Origin: Colwellia sp.
Lineage (GTDB): Bacteria > Pseudomonadota > Gammaproteobacteria > Enterobacterales > Alteromonadaceae
Direction: 5' to 3'
Length of the DNA stretch: 64,000 bases
Assembly (NCBI GenBank): GCA_013215295.1
Contig: JABSOZ010000007.1
Span: 124,001 to 188,000 of the forward strand
Position 1 is the first letter of the stretch; every line of letters begins with the position of its first letter. Positions 26,636 through 35,332 of the stretch are shown one piece after another. The position numbers and the translations under genes were made by a program. Under the pieces are notes generated by a model. That model saw only the letters and a program-made list of their open reading frames with translations, searched no databases and had not been told where the DNA came from.

Positions 26636-27390
26636 AAAATAGAAATCCCACTGTCTTTGAAGCTATTCGACAACGCGTGCGCAATAACCACTGCATTAGG
26701 GTTGTCACTATGTAAACACAGGGTTTTGACGACAGGGCTGATCAATTGATGGTCGCTCGTTTCAATCTCTGTTCCTAAAGCCAGCGCTTTAGCTTGAGCT
26801 AAACTTTTACCTTGATCAACAATAACCGCTCCCTGTTCAGTACGCGGTGTTAATGTTGCATTTGACCTATAACTTCTGTCGATAAAACCTTCAGGCATAA
26901 AGGTTAATCCTTTGGCAATACAAGATTTTTCAAATAATCCGCCAGCTAAACCAATGACCGTATACAAGGGGTAATGCTGATATAAAAAATTTGATAACGC
27001 GTCCGCCAGTTCAACCCGTTGCTCTACATCGTTATACAAGGCGCCATGAAACTTTATATGGTGCAAAATAACTCGCTGCTTTTGGGCTATAGCAATAAGG
27101 CGTTTAATTTGATTATTTAACGAATGGATCAATACCCCAACAGGAAGTATTAATGAAATACGGCCAAAGTTATCTTTGTCTTCATAACCCGGATGAATAC
27201 CTGCTTTGATATTATGAATAGCGGCATTTTTCAAAGACAATGCCATGGTCAGTTCATTACCCGCATGGCCACCACACGCTATGTTGCAGCGTGAAATAAA
27301 CGGCATAATTTGCGCATCTTGTAGACAGTCTTGCTCGGTACTGCCTTCACCTAAATCACAATTTATATCAATAACATTATTACTGTTCAT
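26632..27390 (-). CDS. pxpA: 5-oxoprolinase subunit PxpA (LamB/YcsF family)
   Basis: The product is 252 residues. The family signature opens at once: IDINCDLGEGSTEQD, then FISRCNIACGGHAGN near residue 32-46, then GIHPGYEDKDNFGR near 66-79, VKFHGALYND-type segment (HIKFHGALYND), and FMPEGFIDRSYR near 160. PxpA is the metal-site subunit needed with PxpBC for 5-oxoproline hydrolysis. It is the first gene of pxpABC. A palindrome at 27417-27447 lies just upstream and may be the operator. No obvious LysR or TetR regulator sits beside it. Confidence 0.93.
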   Translation of the reverse strand: MNSNNVIDINCDLGEGSTEQDCLQDAQIMPFISRCNIACGGHAGNELTMALSLKNAAIHNIKAGIHPGYEDKDNFGRISLILPVGVLIHSLNNQIKRLIAIAQKQRVILHHIKFHGALYNDVEQRVELADALSNFLYQHYPLYTVIGLAGGLFEKSCIAKGLTFMPEGFIDRSYRSNATLTPRTEQGAVIVDQGKSLAQAKALALGTEIETSDHQLISPVVKTLCLHSDNPNAVVIAHALSNSFKDSGISIL

Positions 27391-27416
27391 GTTTGCTCGC
27401 TTATCCTTGCCCTTAA

Positions 27417-27447
27417 AGTAGAGTTCACTAAACTAGTGAACTCTACT
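27417..27447. promoter_or_regulatory. Perfect 14-bp inverted repeat upstream of pxpABC
   Basis: AGTAGAGTTCACTA (27417-27430) is followed by AAC and then the exact complement TAGTGAACTCTACT (27434-27447). It begins 27 bases upstream of the pxpA start. No minus-strand gene ends close by (the ABC ATPase stop is 230 bases away), so an operator is more likely than a terminator. A very stable 5'-leader hairpin is also possible. The remaining bases up to 27676 show no gene. Confidence 0.5.
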
Positions 27448-27676
27448 GATTTAAAGCTTTACCTTGTAACTCTTTATCGAAATTTAAACTACCTCTTATG
27501 GAGAATTCAGCTTCTGCCAAATATTGACGGAATAAAATATTTTTAGAACGTTAAGTAGTGAGTACTTATAGAATTTACAGCTATTTTATCCCAAGCTTTG
27601 TTGAGTAACAATACCCAAGCGTACTGTCATTAAAAGAAGATTTCTCTCCCTATAATTTAACAATAACACCGAGCAA

Positions 27677-28351
27677 TTAACAAAGAATACCATCGTCTAA
27701 ATGAACGATACTGCTACTACGTTTAGCGAATCTAGAATCGTGGGTAACCATACAAATGGTTCTACCTTCCTGATTCAGTTCATCAAATAAGTCCATTATG
27801 GCATTGGCATTCTTCGAGTCTAGATTCCCGGTAGGTTCATCGGCTAATATAATTGAAGGGTCGACGACTAAACTTCGAGCAACAGCTACTCGTTGCTGTT
27901 GACCACCAGAAAGTTGTGCAGGGTAAAATTTAGCTCTGTCGGCCATATTCACCTTAGCGAGAGAGTTCATGGCGATTTCAATTCTGTCTTGTTTTTTCAT
28001 CTTACGGTAAGTCAGCGGTAGGGCAACATTTTCTAATACCGTTAAATCACCAATTAAATTAAATGCTTGAAAAACGAAGCCTATTTCTTTGTTGCGTATT
28101 TCCGCCCTTTGATAAACGTCTAACTCCTGTACTTTATGGCCATTCAATAAATATTCACCTTCGCTTGAGGTATCAAGCAAACCTAAAATAGACATCAAAG
28201 TTGATTTTCCACAACCAGAAGGGCCAGCAATACTTAAATAGTCACCGGCGTTAATCGTTAAGTTAACATTTTTGATAGCACTGATAACACCCGCTTCTGT
28301 GGTGAAGTTTTTGGTTAATGACGCTAATTGTATAAGTGGTTTTTCGTTCAT
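27677..28351 (-). CDS. ABC exporter ATPase (MacB/LolD type)
   Basis: The product is 224 residues. Walker A is GPSGCGKST near residue 39-47, the signature is LSGGQQQRVAVARSL near 142-156, Walker B is IILADEP near 162, and the family-typical TGNLDS follows. Such ATPases pair with FtsX/MacB-fold permeases in mechanotransmission-type exporters. It is the last gene of the exporter set, 73 bases after the permease gene. Between them lies a 12-base direct repeat (AGCTTATTGTTA at 28401-28412 and 28416-28427, the second touching the permease stop). Confidence 0.92.
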   Translation of the reverse strand: MNEKPLIQLASLTKNFTTEAGVISAIKNVNLTINAGDYLSIAGPSGCGKSTLMSILGLLDTSSEGEYLLNGHKVQELDVYQRAEIRNKEIGFVFQAFNLIGDLTVLENVALPLTYRKMKKQDRIEIAMNSLAKVNMADRAKFYPAQLSGGQQQRVAVARSLVVDPSIILADEPTGNLDSKNANAIMDLFDELNQEGRTICMVTHDSRFAKRSSSIVHLDDGILC

Positions 28352-28424
28352 TTTTTATTTCCTTTAAATCTTTTTATCAAGAGAATAACGTTTTTGTTCA
28401 AGCTTATTGTTAATCAGCTTATTG

Positions 28425-30836
28425 TTATTGCTCACGTAACGCTTGGTTTGGCTCAATGGCAGTTGCTTGTTTTATTGGCAGTAATATTGCGGCTGCCGCA
28501 ACAAGCATTACAACGCCTGCCGTTATTAAGTACATGGTTAAATTTAGCGGGTCGGTTTGATAAAGAACGGTGCCGAGTAATGGCGAAATAAATGCCATGA
28601 TAAATGCCCCTAGTGCTACTCCACCAGCACATAAAGATAATCCTTGAATCGCAAATAATGCACGAATTCGTTTAGGATTAGCGCCTAATGCCACGCGTAT
28701 GCCAATTTCTTTTCTACGTTGGCTAACGTTATAAGCCACTACGCCCATTACACCGCTAAGCGTAATTAAAAAGGCTAATAAGGCAAACATAGCGACCAAT
28801 AAACCAACCAATGTAGAAGAAGCCATTGATTTGTCTTTAATAAAATCAAAACTGGTGATTTTTTCTATCGGCTGTAAAGGGTTCACTTCATGAACAATGT
28901 CAGCAATTAACGGGCTAATCGATGATACTGACATATTAGTATTGATCAGTATTTGCAGATCATAATGCCAACCTATAATCCAATGTGTGTAGAATGTGGG
29001 AACTGGCGCAATGTTAACGCCAACTTCACGAATATCACCAACAACACCCCGTATAGTTTTCCACGTTTTTCCATCATCAAGTGAAATACGTTTTCCGAGC
29101 GGATCTTCGTTGGTAAAATAACTATCGGCAAATTTCTGATTGATTAAAATAACCTGAGGACTGTTTTCATCATCAGACTCTGTAAAGTAACGTCCTTGTA
29201 ATAAAGGAATGCTCAGTATTTGATGAAAATTGGCCGATACTTCATTTCTCAATGCGTCTGGTCGTTCATCACGACCAATGGGGGGTTGTCCTTCTATTTG
29301 GAAGAAGCGTCGTTTATCTCGGATTTTAACAAATGGAATTTCCGTAGCAAAACCTGCGCGGGTTATGCCCGGAATCGCTTCTAGTTTTCGTACTACCTCG
29401 CGCACAAAATTTACGCGGGTTTCAGGGCTAGAAGATAGATTTACTGTGATCACATTAGCGGTTTCAAAGCCAGTTGATTGATGGCTCAATCGATACAAAC
29501 TTAAACTCACTAAAGATGCACTGGTTAATATAATAAATGCCAAGCAAAATTGGGCGACTAATAATGTTTGGCGAAGCTTAATGCTGCTGCCACTCGCGGT
29601 AATGTTACCGCTGCCTTCTTTCAACGCTTCGTTAATATTACGCTTTTGAAAAGCTGCCGTTGCGCCGCTGAGAATACCGGTAAGTAATGAAACCAATAAA
29701 CAAAAGGTGAGTACACTGCCGTTAATTTTTACTTCGCTAGCAAGAGGCGTATAAAGCGCGGCAAAATCAGAGAATAAGTCAACACTCATAAAGGCGAGAC
29801 CGAGTCCTAATAAGCCACCTATTAAGGATAAAATAATACTCTCAGTTAATACTTGCCTAGCAATACGTCTTGGGTTTGCCCCTAAAGCTTCTCTTATGGC
29901 AAACTCTTGTCTGCGACTTGCTGTTCGCGCTAGGTTTAAGTTAGCGACATTGGCACAAGCAATAATTAGTACCAGTGCGGTTATCCCCATCAGTAAATAA
30001 AAGGTTGGGCCGGCGTCGCCAGTCATATCGACGCGCATCGGCGTTAAGGTATTGCTTAATCCCTGACTTTGCGGATAGTCGTCGGGGTATGATGCAGCTA
30101 ATTGGTTGGATATTGTATTAAAATCAAGACTCGCACTTTGTAAACTCACGCCTGACTTTAATTTGCCATACATAGTAGAAATAGGCTTCGAACGTTGCCC
30201 AATAAACATATCGCTGCCTCTGCCACCGCATGAAGATGACCCCATCCAAATATCATTTTCGAAGGGATACGCGGGTAAAGGTGGTAATACACCAATAACT
30301 TGAGTCGCAAGATCATTCATTTGCAGAACCGTACCCACGACATTAGGATCGCTACCAAATTTTTCCCGCCAGTAATGGTGAGACAAAATGATTAACGGTT
30401 TTGCGCCGGGTTCATCTTCTCCCGGTAAAAATGTACGGCCTAAGATTGGACGTATGCCTAACATTTCAAAAAAATCCCAGCTTACAACGCCTCCTTCGAC
30501 ATTGGCGGCATCACCATAGCCGAATAATGAAAAAGACATTTGATGATACTCAACTAAATGGTCAAGACTCTCATTTTTAGTTATATAGTCCATAGCTGTA
30601 GGCACAGAAATGGGCACATCAAAACGGTTTATTTCCGGGTTGTTGGTTTTCAATTTAATTAACTGCTCGCCGTCTGCAAAAGGCAAGGGGGCTAATAATA
30701 CGTTGTGCACCATGCTATATATGGCGGCATTCGCACCTATACCTAAAGCCAGCGTGATCACTATAAGTGCACAGATAGCGGGGGTCTTTAAAAAATTCCG
30801 ACAAGCGAATTGTATGTCTTCAATGAAAGTTTGCAT
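28425..30836 (-). CDS. MacB-fold ABC permease, duplicated (ADOP type)
   Basis: The product is 803 residues. Two halves each have a membrane helix, a periplasmic MacB core domain and an FtsX three-helix unit. First half: TM start ICALIVITLALGIGANAAIY, then FtsX with LVLIIACANVANLNLARTASRR near 290-312. Second half: TM start LLVAQFCLAFIILTSASLV near 425, then VGVVAYNVSQRRKEIGIRVALG near 715. This is the 'ADOP' (duplicated permease) layout of about 800 residues, so one chain supplies both permease halves. With the HlyD adaptor and MacB-like ATPase on either side it should form an exporter. The cargo (peptide, lipid or antibiotic) is not visible. Confidence 0.9.
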   Translation of the reverse strand: MQTFIEDIQFACRNFLKTPAICALIVITLALGIGANAAIYSMVHNVLLAPLPFADGEQLIKLKTNNPEINRFDVPISVPTAMDYITKNESLDHLVEYHQMSFSLFGYGDAANVEGGVVSWDFFEMLGIRPILGRTFLPGEDEPGAKPLIILSHHYWREKFGSDPNVVGTVLQMNDLATQVIGVLPPLPAYPFENDIWMGSSSCGGRGSDMFIGQRSKPISTMYGKLKSGVSLQSASLDFNTISNQLAASYPDDYPQSQGLSNTLTPMRVDMTGDAGPTFYLLMGITALVLIIACANVANLNLARTASRRQEFAIREALGANPRRIARQVLTESIILSLIGGLLGLGLAFMSVDLFSDFAALYTPLASEVKINGSVLTFCLLVSLLTGILSGATAAFQKRNINEALKEGSGNITASGSSIKLRQTLLVAQFCLAFIILTSASLVSLSLYRLSHQSTGFETANVITVNLSSSPETRVNFVREVVRKLEAIPGITRAGFATEIPFVKIRDKRRFFQIEGQPPIGRDERPDALRNEVSANFHQILSIPLLQGRYFTESDDENSPQVILINQKFADSYFTNEDPLGKRISLDDGKTWKTIRGVVGDIREVGVNIAPVPTFYTHWIIGWHYDLQILINTNMSVSSISPLIADIVHEVNPLQPIEKITSFDFIKDKSMASSTLVGLLVAMFALLAFLITLSGVMGVVAYNVSQRRKEIGIRVALGANPKRIRALFAIQGLSLCAGGVALGAFIMAFISPLLGTVLYQTDPLNLTMYLITAGVVMLVAAAAILLPIKQATAIEPNQALREQ

Positions 30837-30918
30837 TTATGTCTTGTCCTTATCATTATTCATCTGATCTTTTCCCATTACTCAATTTTTATCTTACGCT
30901 TTACATTAATTTACTATT

Positions 30919-32169
30919 TTAATGTAAGGCTAATTCATTTAACTTATCGTACTTATTAGTGGATGATACGATGACAAAATCGCCTTCTTTTAACGGCGAC
31001 AAAATTTCGATTACGTCAACAGAGGTGCGGCCGAATTCTATCTGTTTTCGCTGTGCTACCGTTTGAGATTCATTGAGTACAAATAGACTGCTGGATGAGT
31101 ACTCCTGACTATACACAGGGCGCTTTAGCTTTAATACATTCTTTAGTTTTTCTAACGCAATGACGCCATCGATGCGCAAATCTGGTCGGGCACCTACTAA
31201 AACATCACCGGTAAAATAAACATCAACAATAACAACACCATCTTTTACCGATGGGTTGATACGTTTTACAATTCCCGAGGCCAGTTTTCCGCCTGCAGAT
31301 ATGACAACATCTTGTCCTTTTATAACGTCTTTTACTTGGCTTTCTTGTACACGTAATTCCGCTTTTAAGTTATCTTGTTCGGCAATGCGGGCCAGCACCG
31401 TACCTACTTTAAAAGGTTCTCCCACTTGTAAGGTGACTTCTTGCAGTATGCCTTTGGTGGTCGCTTTAACATAAAGATCGTCGGCAAGTTTTTCTTGTAG
31501 TAACAATTGACGTGTTGCCTGATTTATTTTCGCTTGTGCCGCCACTAACTCTGCTTGTTTCATTTTTGGTAGACTGTCTAATAATTCAATCTCCAACTTG
31601 TGCTGAAAGCCAAGCTGTTTCTCAAGTAAAATAGACTCATTGTAATCAATGTTTGATACCGCGCCGGTTTTTAATAATCGTTGATTAGCAGCTCTGCGTA
31701 ACTTGGTCATTTCATAGCGTGCGCTGAAGTCTGCCACCACAATACGCTGTTTCAGTACGGTTTGCCGCCAACGCTGTTGTAATGAATGATAAGCTGATTG
31801 CAATACTTCTACTTCGAGTCTCGCTTCATCGACGGCTTGCGTTAATTCAGGGTTTTTAAGTACCATGATAATACTGCCAACTTCAACACTATCACTGGCT
31901 TCAAGTCGTATCTCTTTAACTTGTCCATTTGATGTGGCAGATAAAAAGTTTGATGCTATGGGTACTAAAGTGCCTGATGAATGTATTTCACGTACCAAGT
32001 CACCTTTTTCTACTTGTGCGATGATCACTTCATCACGAAGAACCCGTGTTTCATGGCTGAGAATATTGATACGATCCCACACAACCATAAGTAAGATAAT
32101 AACGGTGCTAACCATCGCCAGCTTTTTAATTAGCGGCCCACGTGTTGTCTGCTTTTTTGGTATTTGCAT
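30919..32169 (-). CDS. HlyD-family periplasmic adaptor of the ABC exporter
   Basis: I use the ATG at 32169 (416 residues) because GGA lies about eight bases before it; the ATG at 32190 has no ribosome site. One membrane helix is near residues 13-33 (LAMVSTVIILLMVVW). It is followed by the split biotinyl-lipoyl domain (SNGQVKEIRLEASDSVEVG, later TTKGILQEVTLQVGEPFKVG), a long coiled-coil hairpin (about 105-225), a beta-barrel and a membrane-proximal domain. This is the MacA/RND-adaptor layout. It would link the inner-membrane permease to an outer-membrane channel; no TolC-like gene is in the window, so the cell's general TolC is presumably used. It lies 82 bases before the permease gene. Confidence 0.88.
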   Translation of the reverse strand: MQIPKKQTTRGPLIKKLAMVSTVIILLMVVWDRINILSHETRVLRDEVIIAQVEKGDLVREIHSSGTLVPIASNFLSATSNGQVKEIRLEASDSVEVGSIIMVLKNPELTQAVDEARLEVEVLQSAYHSLQQRWRQTVLKQRIVVADFSARYEMTKLRRAANQRLLKTGAVSNIDYNESILLEKQLGFQHKLEIELLDSLPKMKQAELVAAQAKINQATRQLLLQEKLADDLYVKATTKGILQEVTLQVGEPFKVGTVLARIAEQDNLKAELRVQESQVKDVIKGQDVVISAGGKLASGIVKRINPSVKDGVVIVDVYFTGDVLVGARPDLRIDGVIALEKLKNVLKLKRPVYSQEYSSSSLFVLNESQTVAQRKQIEFGRTSVDVIEILSPLKEGDFVIVSSTNKYDKLNELALH

Positions 32170-32262
32170 AGAAACATTCCAATCAATCATTTTACGTTTA
32201 ATAAAAGGTGGCTAGTGCTTTAAAAATAGAACAAAGCCACTCTTTTGATCATGGTCTTGATT

Positions 32263-33099
32263 TTAAAGGCTAGGAAGCCAAAATATATGGGCGGCAGAGT
32301 AGATGCCGATTGCCATAGCGCCCGCTAAGACGAAGATAATACCAGCCATCGTATATTTACCAGTAGGTTTGCCATTATCACGTATATGTAAATAACACTC
32401 TAATATTAACAGTGGTACCAAATAACCCGCAAAATTTAGAATTATGTCGAACGGTCCAGTAAGGTCGCGATTTGTACCCGGTGACGACCCGTCGTTAACA
32501 AACATCCAAAAACCTCTAATAACCCGGAAGAACCATACACCACTGACTACAATAAATAACCTTAGTGCCCAGCGACGATGAATCGCAATCTTACGGGCCA
32601 TCGCAAAACGTACGGTCATAATTGCACAAATGATAATAAGTACCCCATCAAAGGATGTTGCTATTTGTCCAATAAAACCACCAATTATCACTTCCCGGCT
32701 CCAAATAGAATAAATAGCCGCAACACTGATAATTAATGAAGTCATTATGTACATGCGCCCGTTGAACCGATGAAAGGCTGGATAGTTGTTACGAATTTGA
32801 GGAATGAACTGGAGAGGTCCAAAAAATGAAATAACAAAGGCGAGGGAAATGTGGATCAATACTGCGATATTGCCAATCATATCGCCTTCGATAATCCCAT
32901 GTATCATTCGATTTGACCAAGTTGCCCAATCACCTTTTATGGCATTGCCCCCGTAAAAAATCATGATGTAATAGGCAAAAAACCATTGACCAAAAACAGC
33001 AGTTAAGAACCAAGTAGTGGCACTGGCGTTTAACATTTTTCGGGCAATATGGGTATTGTCCTTTAAATTTGTTTGTTCATAGACACTGCTCATTGTCAT
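32263..33099 (-). CDS. DUF2306 multi-pass membrane protein
   Basis: The product is 278 residues with about seven membrane segments. The family pattern is visible: HISLAFVISFFGPLQFIPQIRNNYPAFHRFNGRMY around residues 85-118, then IHRRWALRLFIVVSGVWFFRVIRG near 170-195. Conserved histidines (His83, His109, His171) at membrane edges suggest heme or metal binding, which is inference. GAGGAAAG sits eight bases before the ATG. It is upstream of the HlyD adaptor, with a 93-base gap, and probably begins the exporter operon. Function of DUF2306 is unknown. Confidence 0.82.
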   Translation of the reverse strand: MTMSSVYEQTNLKDNTHIARKMLNASATTWFLTAVFGQWFFAYYIMIFYGGNAIKGDWATWSNRMIHGIIEGDMIGNIAVLIHISLAFVISFFGPLQFIPQIRNNYPAFHRFNGRMYIMTSLIISVAAIYSIWSREVIIGGFIGQIATSFDGVLIIICAIMTVRFAMARKIAIHRRWALRLFIVVSGVWFFRVIRGFWMFVNDGSSPGTNRDLTGPFDIILNFAGYLVPLLILECYLHIRDNGKPTGKYTMAGIIFVLAGAMAIGIYSAAHIFWLPSL

Positions 33100-33248
33100 T
33101 ATGCTTTCCTCATTTATCTAATGTTTGATGAATCTCTTTCAAGTCTGCAAGTCACTTAGCCGTTAACTAAATTATCTGATTAAGCAGGCCGCTCGATTCA
33201 ATTTAGAGGTAATGTAGAGGTTTAACGTGAAGGAGAAAACGCCCAATG

Positions 33249-33343
33249 TGTGTCAATTATTGATTTAATACATTTTGTGGAAACAGTAGAAAGGCCAAGT
33301 TTTTGAGGATAAATAGCCTATTAATGTCAACTATGTGTCAATT
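33249..33343. promoter_or_regulatory. Paired direct repeats upstream of the DUF2306-exporter operon
   Basis: The 10-base word TGTGTCAATT occurs at 33249-33258 and again at 33334-33343, 85 bases apart (eight helical turns). Both lie in the 386-base region (33100-33485) between the HTH regulator gene and the DUF2306 start. A related TAATGTCAAC precedes the second copy. They could be binding sites for the adjacent membrane-tethered regulator. No gene is seen in this region. Confidence 0.35.
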
Positions 33344-33485
33344 TACGCGCTGTTTTGTCTATTTATTGCACGTTTTGTGTGAAAAAGGTGATACAGATAA
33401 TAAATGATGATTCAAATGAATTTTTATATGATTAGGAGAAAAAAGTGAGAAGTAGGCTTTATATTATCATTAACTCTTACGCCTT

Positions 33486-34370
33486 CTATTTCAATGCGGC
33501 CTTGATTTGAGCATTAAGTGTGACGATTTCAGCCAAAATTTTAGGGTCTGGATCTGTTGATGAAGTCAAAATATGGAGTGCGATGTCAAAATGATTTTGT
33601 GCACTAAGGTAATTTAATTGACGTAATTCGGATTTACCTAGTTCTAGGTTAAGGCTTATTTTATCATTTACCCGACGTTTATCTAATTGTTTGGAGAGAA
33701 ACAAAAGGTAATTTTGGGCGGCGGTAAATTCAACAGATGATTGTTTTTTGTTTTCTGCTTTTAGCTGGCTCATGGCCTGATGAAATAATTTTCCATAATG
33801 GCAAGGATCGGCTTCATCTTCCTGATTAAAATCTCCTAAAGACGATGAGAAACCCGCCCAACATTTAGTTTTCGTTACATTGCTTTTGAAGGTGGAAGAT
33901 GCTGATTGTTCAAACAAGTAACTCTTCCCGCTTATAAAATACCAAGCTATAACCGACGTTATCAACACGATTAACAGTAATAAGGGAAATAACTTTCTAT
34001 TAGGCGTTGAATATTCTTCTATGCTGAGCTGACGTAGGGCAACATTTTGTTGTCTGACATCGTTTTGACCTTGTTTAACTTGCAAAGACAATTCAAAACA
34101 ATGATGGCGGAATTCTTCTTCATCTAAACTTAGGCTTTGAGGCGATAGGCCAAAGAGGTCTAAGATTTTTGTGACGTGTCTGTCAGGTACTACAGGATAC
34201 CTAGGGTTACCTAACCGATCTCGGTTCGCAAACCAACGTGTTAGTGATGTGGGGTCTAAACCTAAATGAGCAGCAAGGTGTTTGCGTGTTTTAATCTCTG
34301 GGTTCAAACCACTACGCAAAAGCGTATTGAGTTTGTTTTTATCAATTTTCACAAAAGCTGCCGAGTACAA
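33486..34370 (-). CDS. Membrane-tethered helix-turn-helix regulator
   Basis: The product is up to 294 residues from a TTG at 34370; a GTG at 34352 is an alternative start and neither has a clear ribosome site. The N-terminal 75 residues form a helix-turn-helix domain (RKHLAAHLGLDPTSLTRWFAN, then RHVTKILDLFGLSPQSL). One membrane helix lies near residues 127-147 (LFPLLLLIVLITSVIAWYFI). The periplasmic end (about 160-294) is helical and TPR-like (KSELRQLNYLSAQNHFDIAL). This layout resembles one-component signal transducers that sense in the periplasm. It directly precedes the exporter genes on the same strand and is the obvious candidate regulator for them. Confidence 0.7.
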   Translation of the reverse strand: MYSAAFVKIDKNKLNTLLRSGLNPEIKTRKHLAAHLGLDPTSLTRWFANRDRLGNPRYPVVPDRHVTKILDLFGLSPQSLSLDEEEFRHHCFELSLQVKQGQNDVRQQNVALRQLSIEEYSTPNRKLFPLLLLIVLITSVIAWYFISGKSYLFEQSASSTFKSNVTKTKCWAGFSSSLGDFNQEDEADPCHYGKLFHQAMSQLKAENKKQSSVEFTAAQNYLLFLSKQLDKRRVNDKISLNLELGKSELRQLNYLSAQNHFDIALHILTSSTDPDPKILAEIVTLNAQIKAALK

Positions 34371-34723
34371 TAACTACACGAAAATAAATGCAGTCCAGTT
34401 TATTAAGCTAAAAAGTATATAGTTAATTCACGTTAGGTGAAAGTGAATGTTGATAAATCCCAAGGACGCGATAGTTTCACTTCACCCTATTTGTCATTAA
34501 CTTTTACCTGTAGGTTAAAATATTCAACAGCACTATTGATAAGTACATGATTTATAATTTAAGTTTGTTTTTTAATCGGTTTTTGGTTGATTATTATTAC
34601 ATTGTTATTATGTTGCTAATTGTTACATTAATTAAGCTGATAATTACCGTTAATAGTAGCATTGTGCCTCACTTTAGATTAAATTTGCCGCCCTTAATCC
34701 AGTCCAGTTAACAAGAGCGCCTT
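34371..34723. other. Divergent promoter region before the division block
   Basis: About 350 AT-rich bases separate the membrane-tethered regulator (minus) from the TIGR02449-zapA-min block (plus). It must hold both promoters. I see no gene. In many gammaproteobacteria 6S RNA lies beside zapA, but I could not recognise a 6S-like fold here. Confidence 0.35.
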
Positions 34724-34954
34724 ATGTTAGAAAATACTCTCCCTCAACTCGAACAACTGATCGAAAAAATTATTGATAAAAACACCAAATTGAAAGCACA
34801 AGTTTCAGAGCTAGAACTGCAAAAAGCAGGGCTTGTCGATGAAAATGAAACCTTTCAACTTGAAGCTCTCGAAAGTGAAGAAAAACAAAAACTCGCTAAT
34901 ATGGCATTAACCCGTTTATTAGAAAAATTACAAAGCGTTGAAGAGGTCAGTTAA
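34724..34954 (+). CDS. TIGR02449 family coiled-coil protein (ZapB-like)
   Basis: The product is 76 residues and nearly all of it is a heptad coiled coil (LEQLIEKIIDKNTKLKAQVSELELQKAGLVDENE). This small family is often found directly before zapA in gammaproteobacteria that lack a classical zapB. By size, fold and position it resembles ZapB, the coiled-coil partner that links ZapA to other division parts; that role is inference. The stop shares one base with the start of zapA (TAATG), so they are translationally coupled. A GAGCG sequence lies shortly upstream as a weak ribosome site. Confidence 0.8.
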   Translation: MLENTLPQLEQLIEKIIDKNTKLKAQVSELELQKAGLVDENETFQLEALESEEKQKLANMALTRLLEKLQSVEEVS

Positions 34955-35241
34955 TGTCTGCTGAAGACTCTAAAAGCATCAGCATTAATATTATGGGTAA
35001 GCAACATCAGTTTGCTTGCTCAGCTGAACAAGCAGAGGATTTAATGCAAGCAGCCACTAAGCTTGCTGCCATGTGTAATGACATAAAGCAGCAGCCGGGT
35101 TCTCGCAGTAACGAACAAGCTTTATTGGTTGCATCACTAAATTTAAGTTATTCATTAATGATGGCAAACAATAAAGTTGATCACTATCAGCAGGGACATG
35201 ATGCGTTACTTACCAAGCTAGTGAATGCGATAGAGTGCTAA
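34954..35241 (+). CDS. zapA: Cell division protein ZapA
   Basis: The product is 95 residues. The family pattern is clear: ISINIMGKQHQFACSAEQAEDLMQAATKLAAMCNDIK at the N-terminal globular head, then a C-terminal coiled coil (NEQALLVASLNLSYSLM). ZapA crosslinks FtsZ filaments in the cytokinetic ring. It is coupled to the TIGR02449 gene before it and followed after 91 bases by minC, placing ring assembly and ring placement factors side by side. In E. coli these genes are far apart. Length is slightly shorter than E. coli ZapA (109). Confidence 0.9.
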   Translation: MSAEDSKSISINIMGKQHQFACSAEQAEDLMQAATKLAAMCNDIKQQPGSRSNEQALLVASLNLSYSLMMANNKVDHYQQGHDALLTKLVNAIEC

Positions 35242-35332
35242 TTATCGCTAGTTTCTATGCTAAATGATTAGCAATACTCGTGAGTAAATGTACAAAAACA
35301 TTCAATTATCTTATTTTAGGAAAATCTTCTTT

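Noticed and set aside
34371-35332. 6S RNA beside zapA
   Set aside because: The usual position between zapA and its neighbour is only 91 bases here (35242-35332), and I could not recognise a 6S-type long bulged hairpin upstream either.
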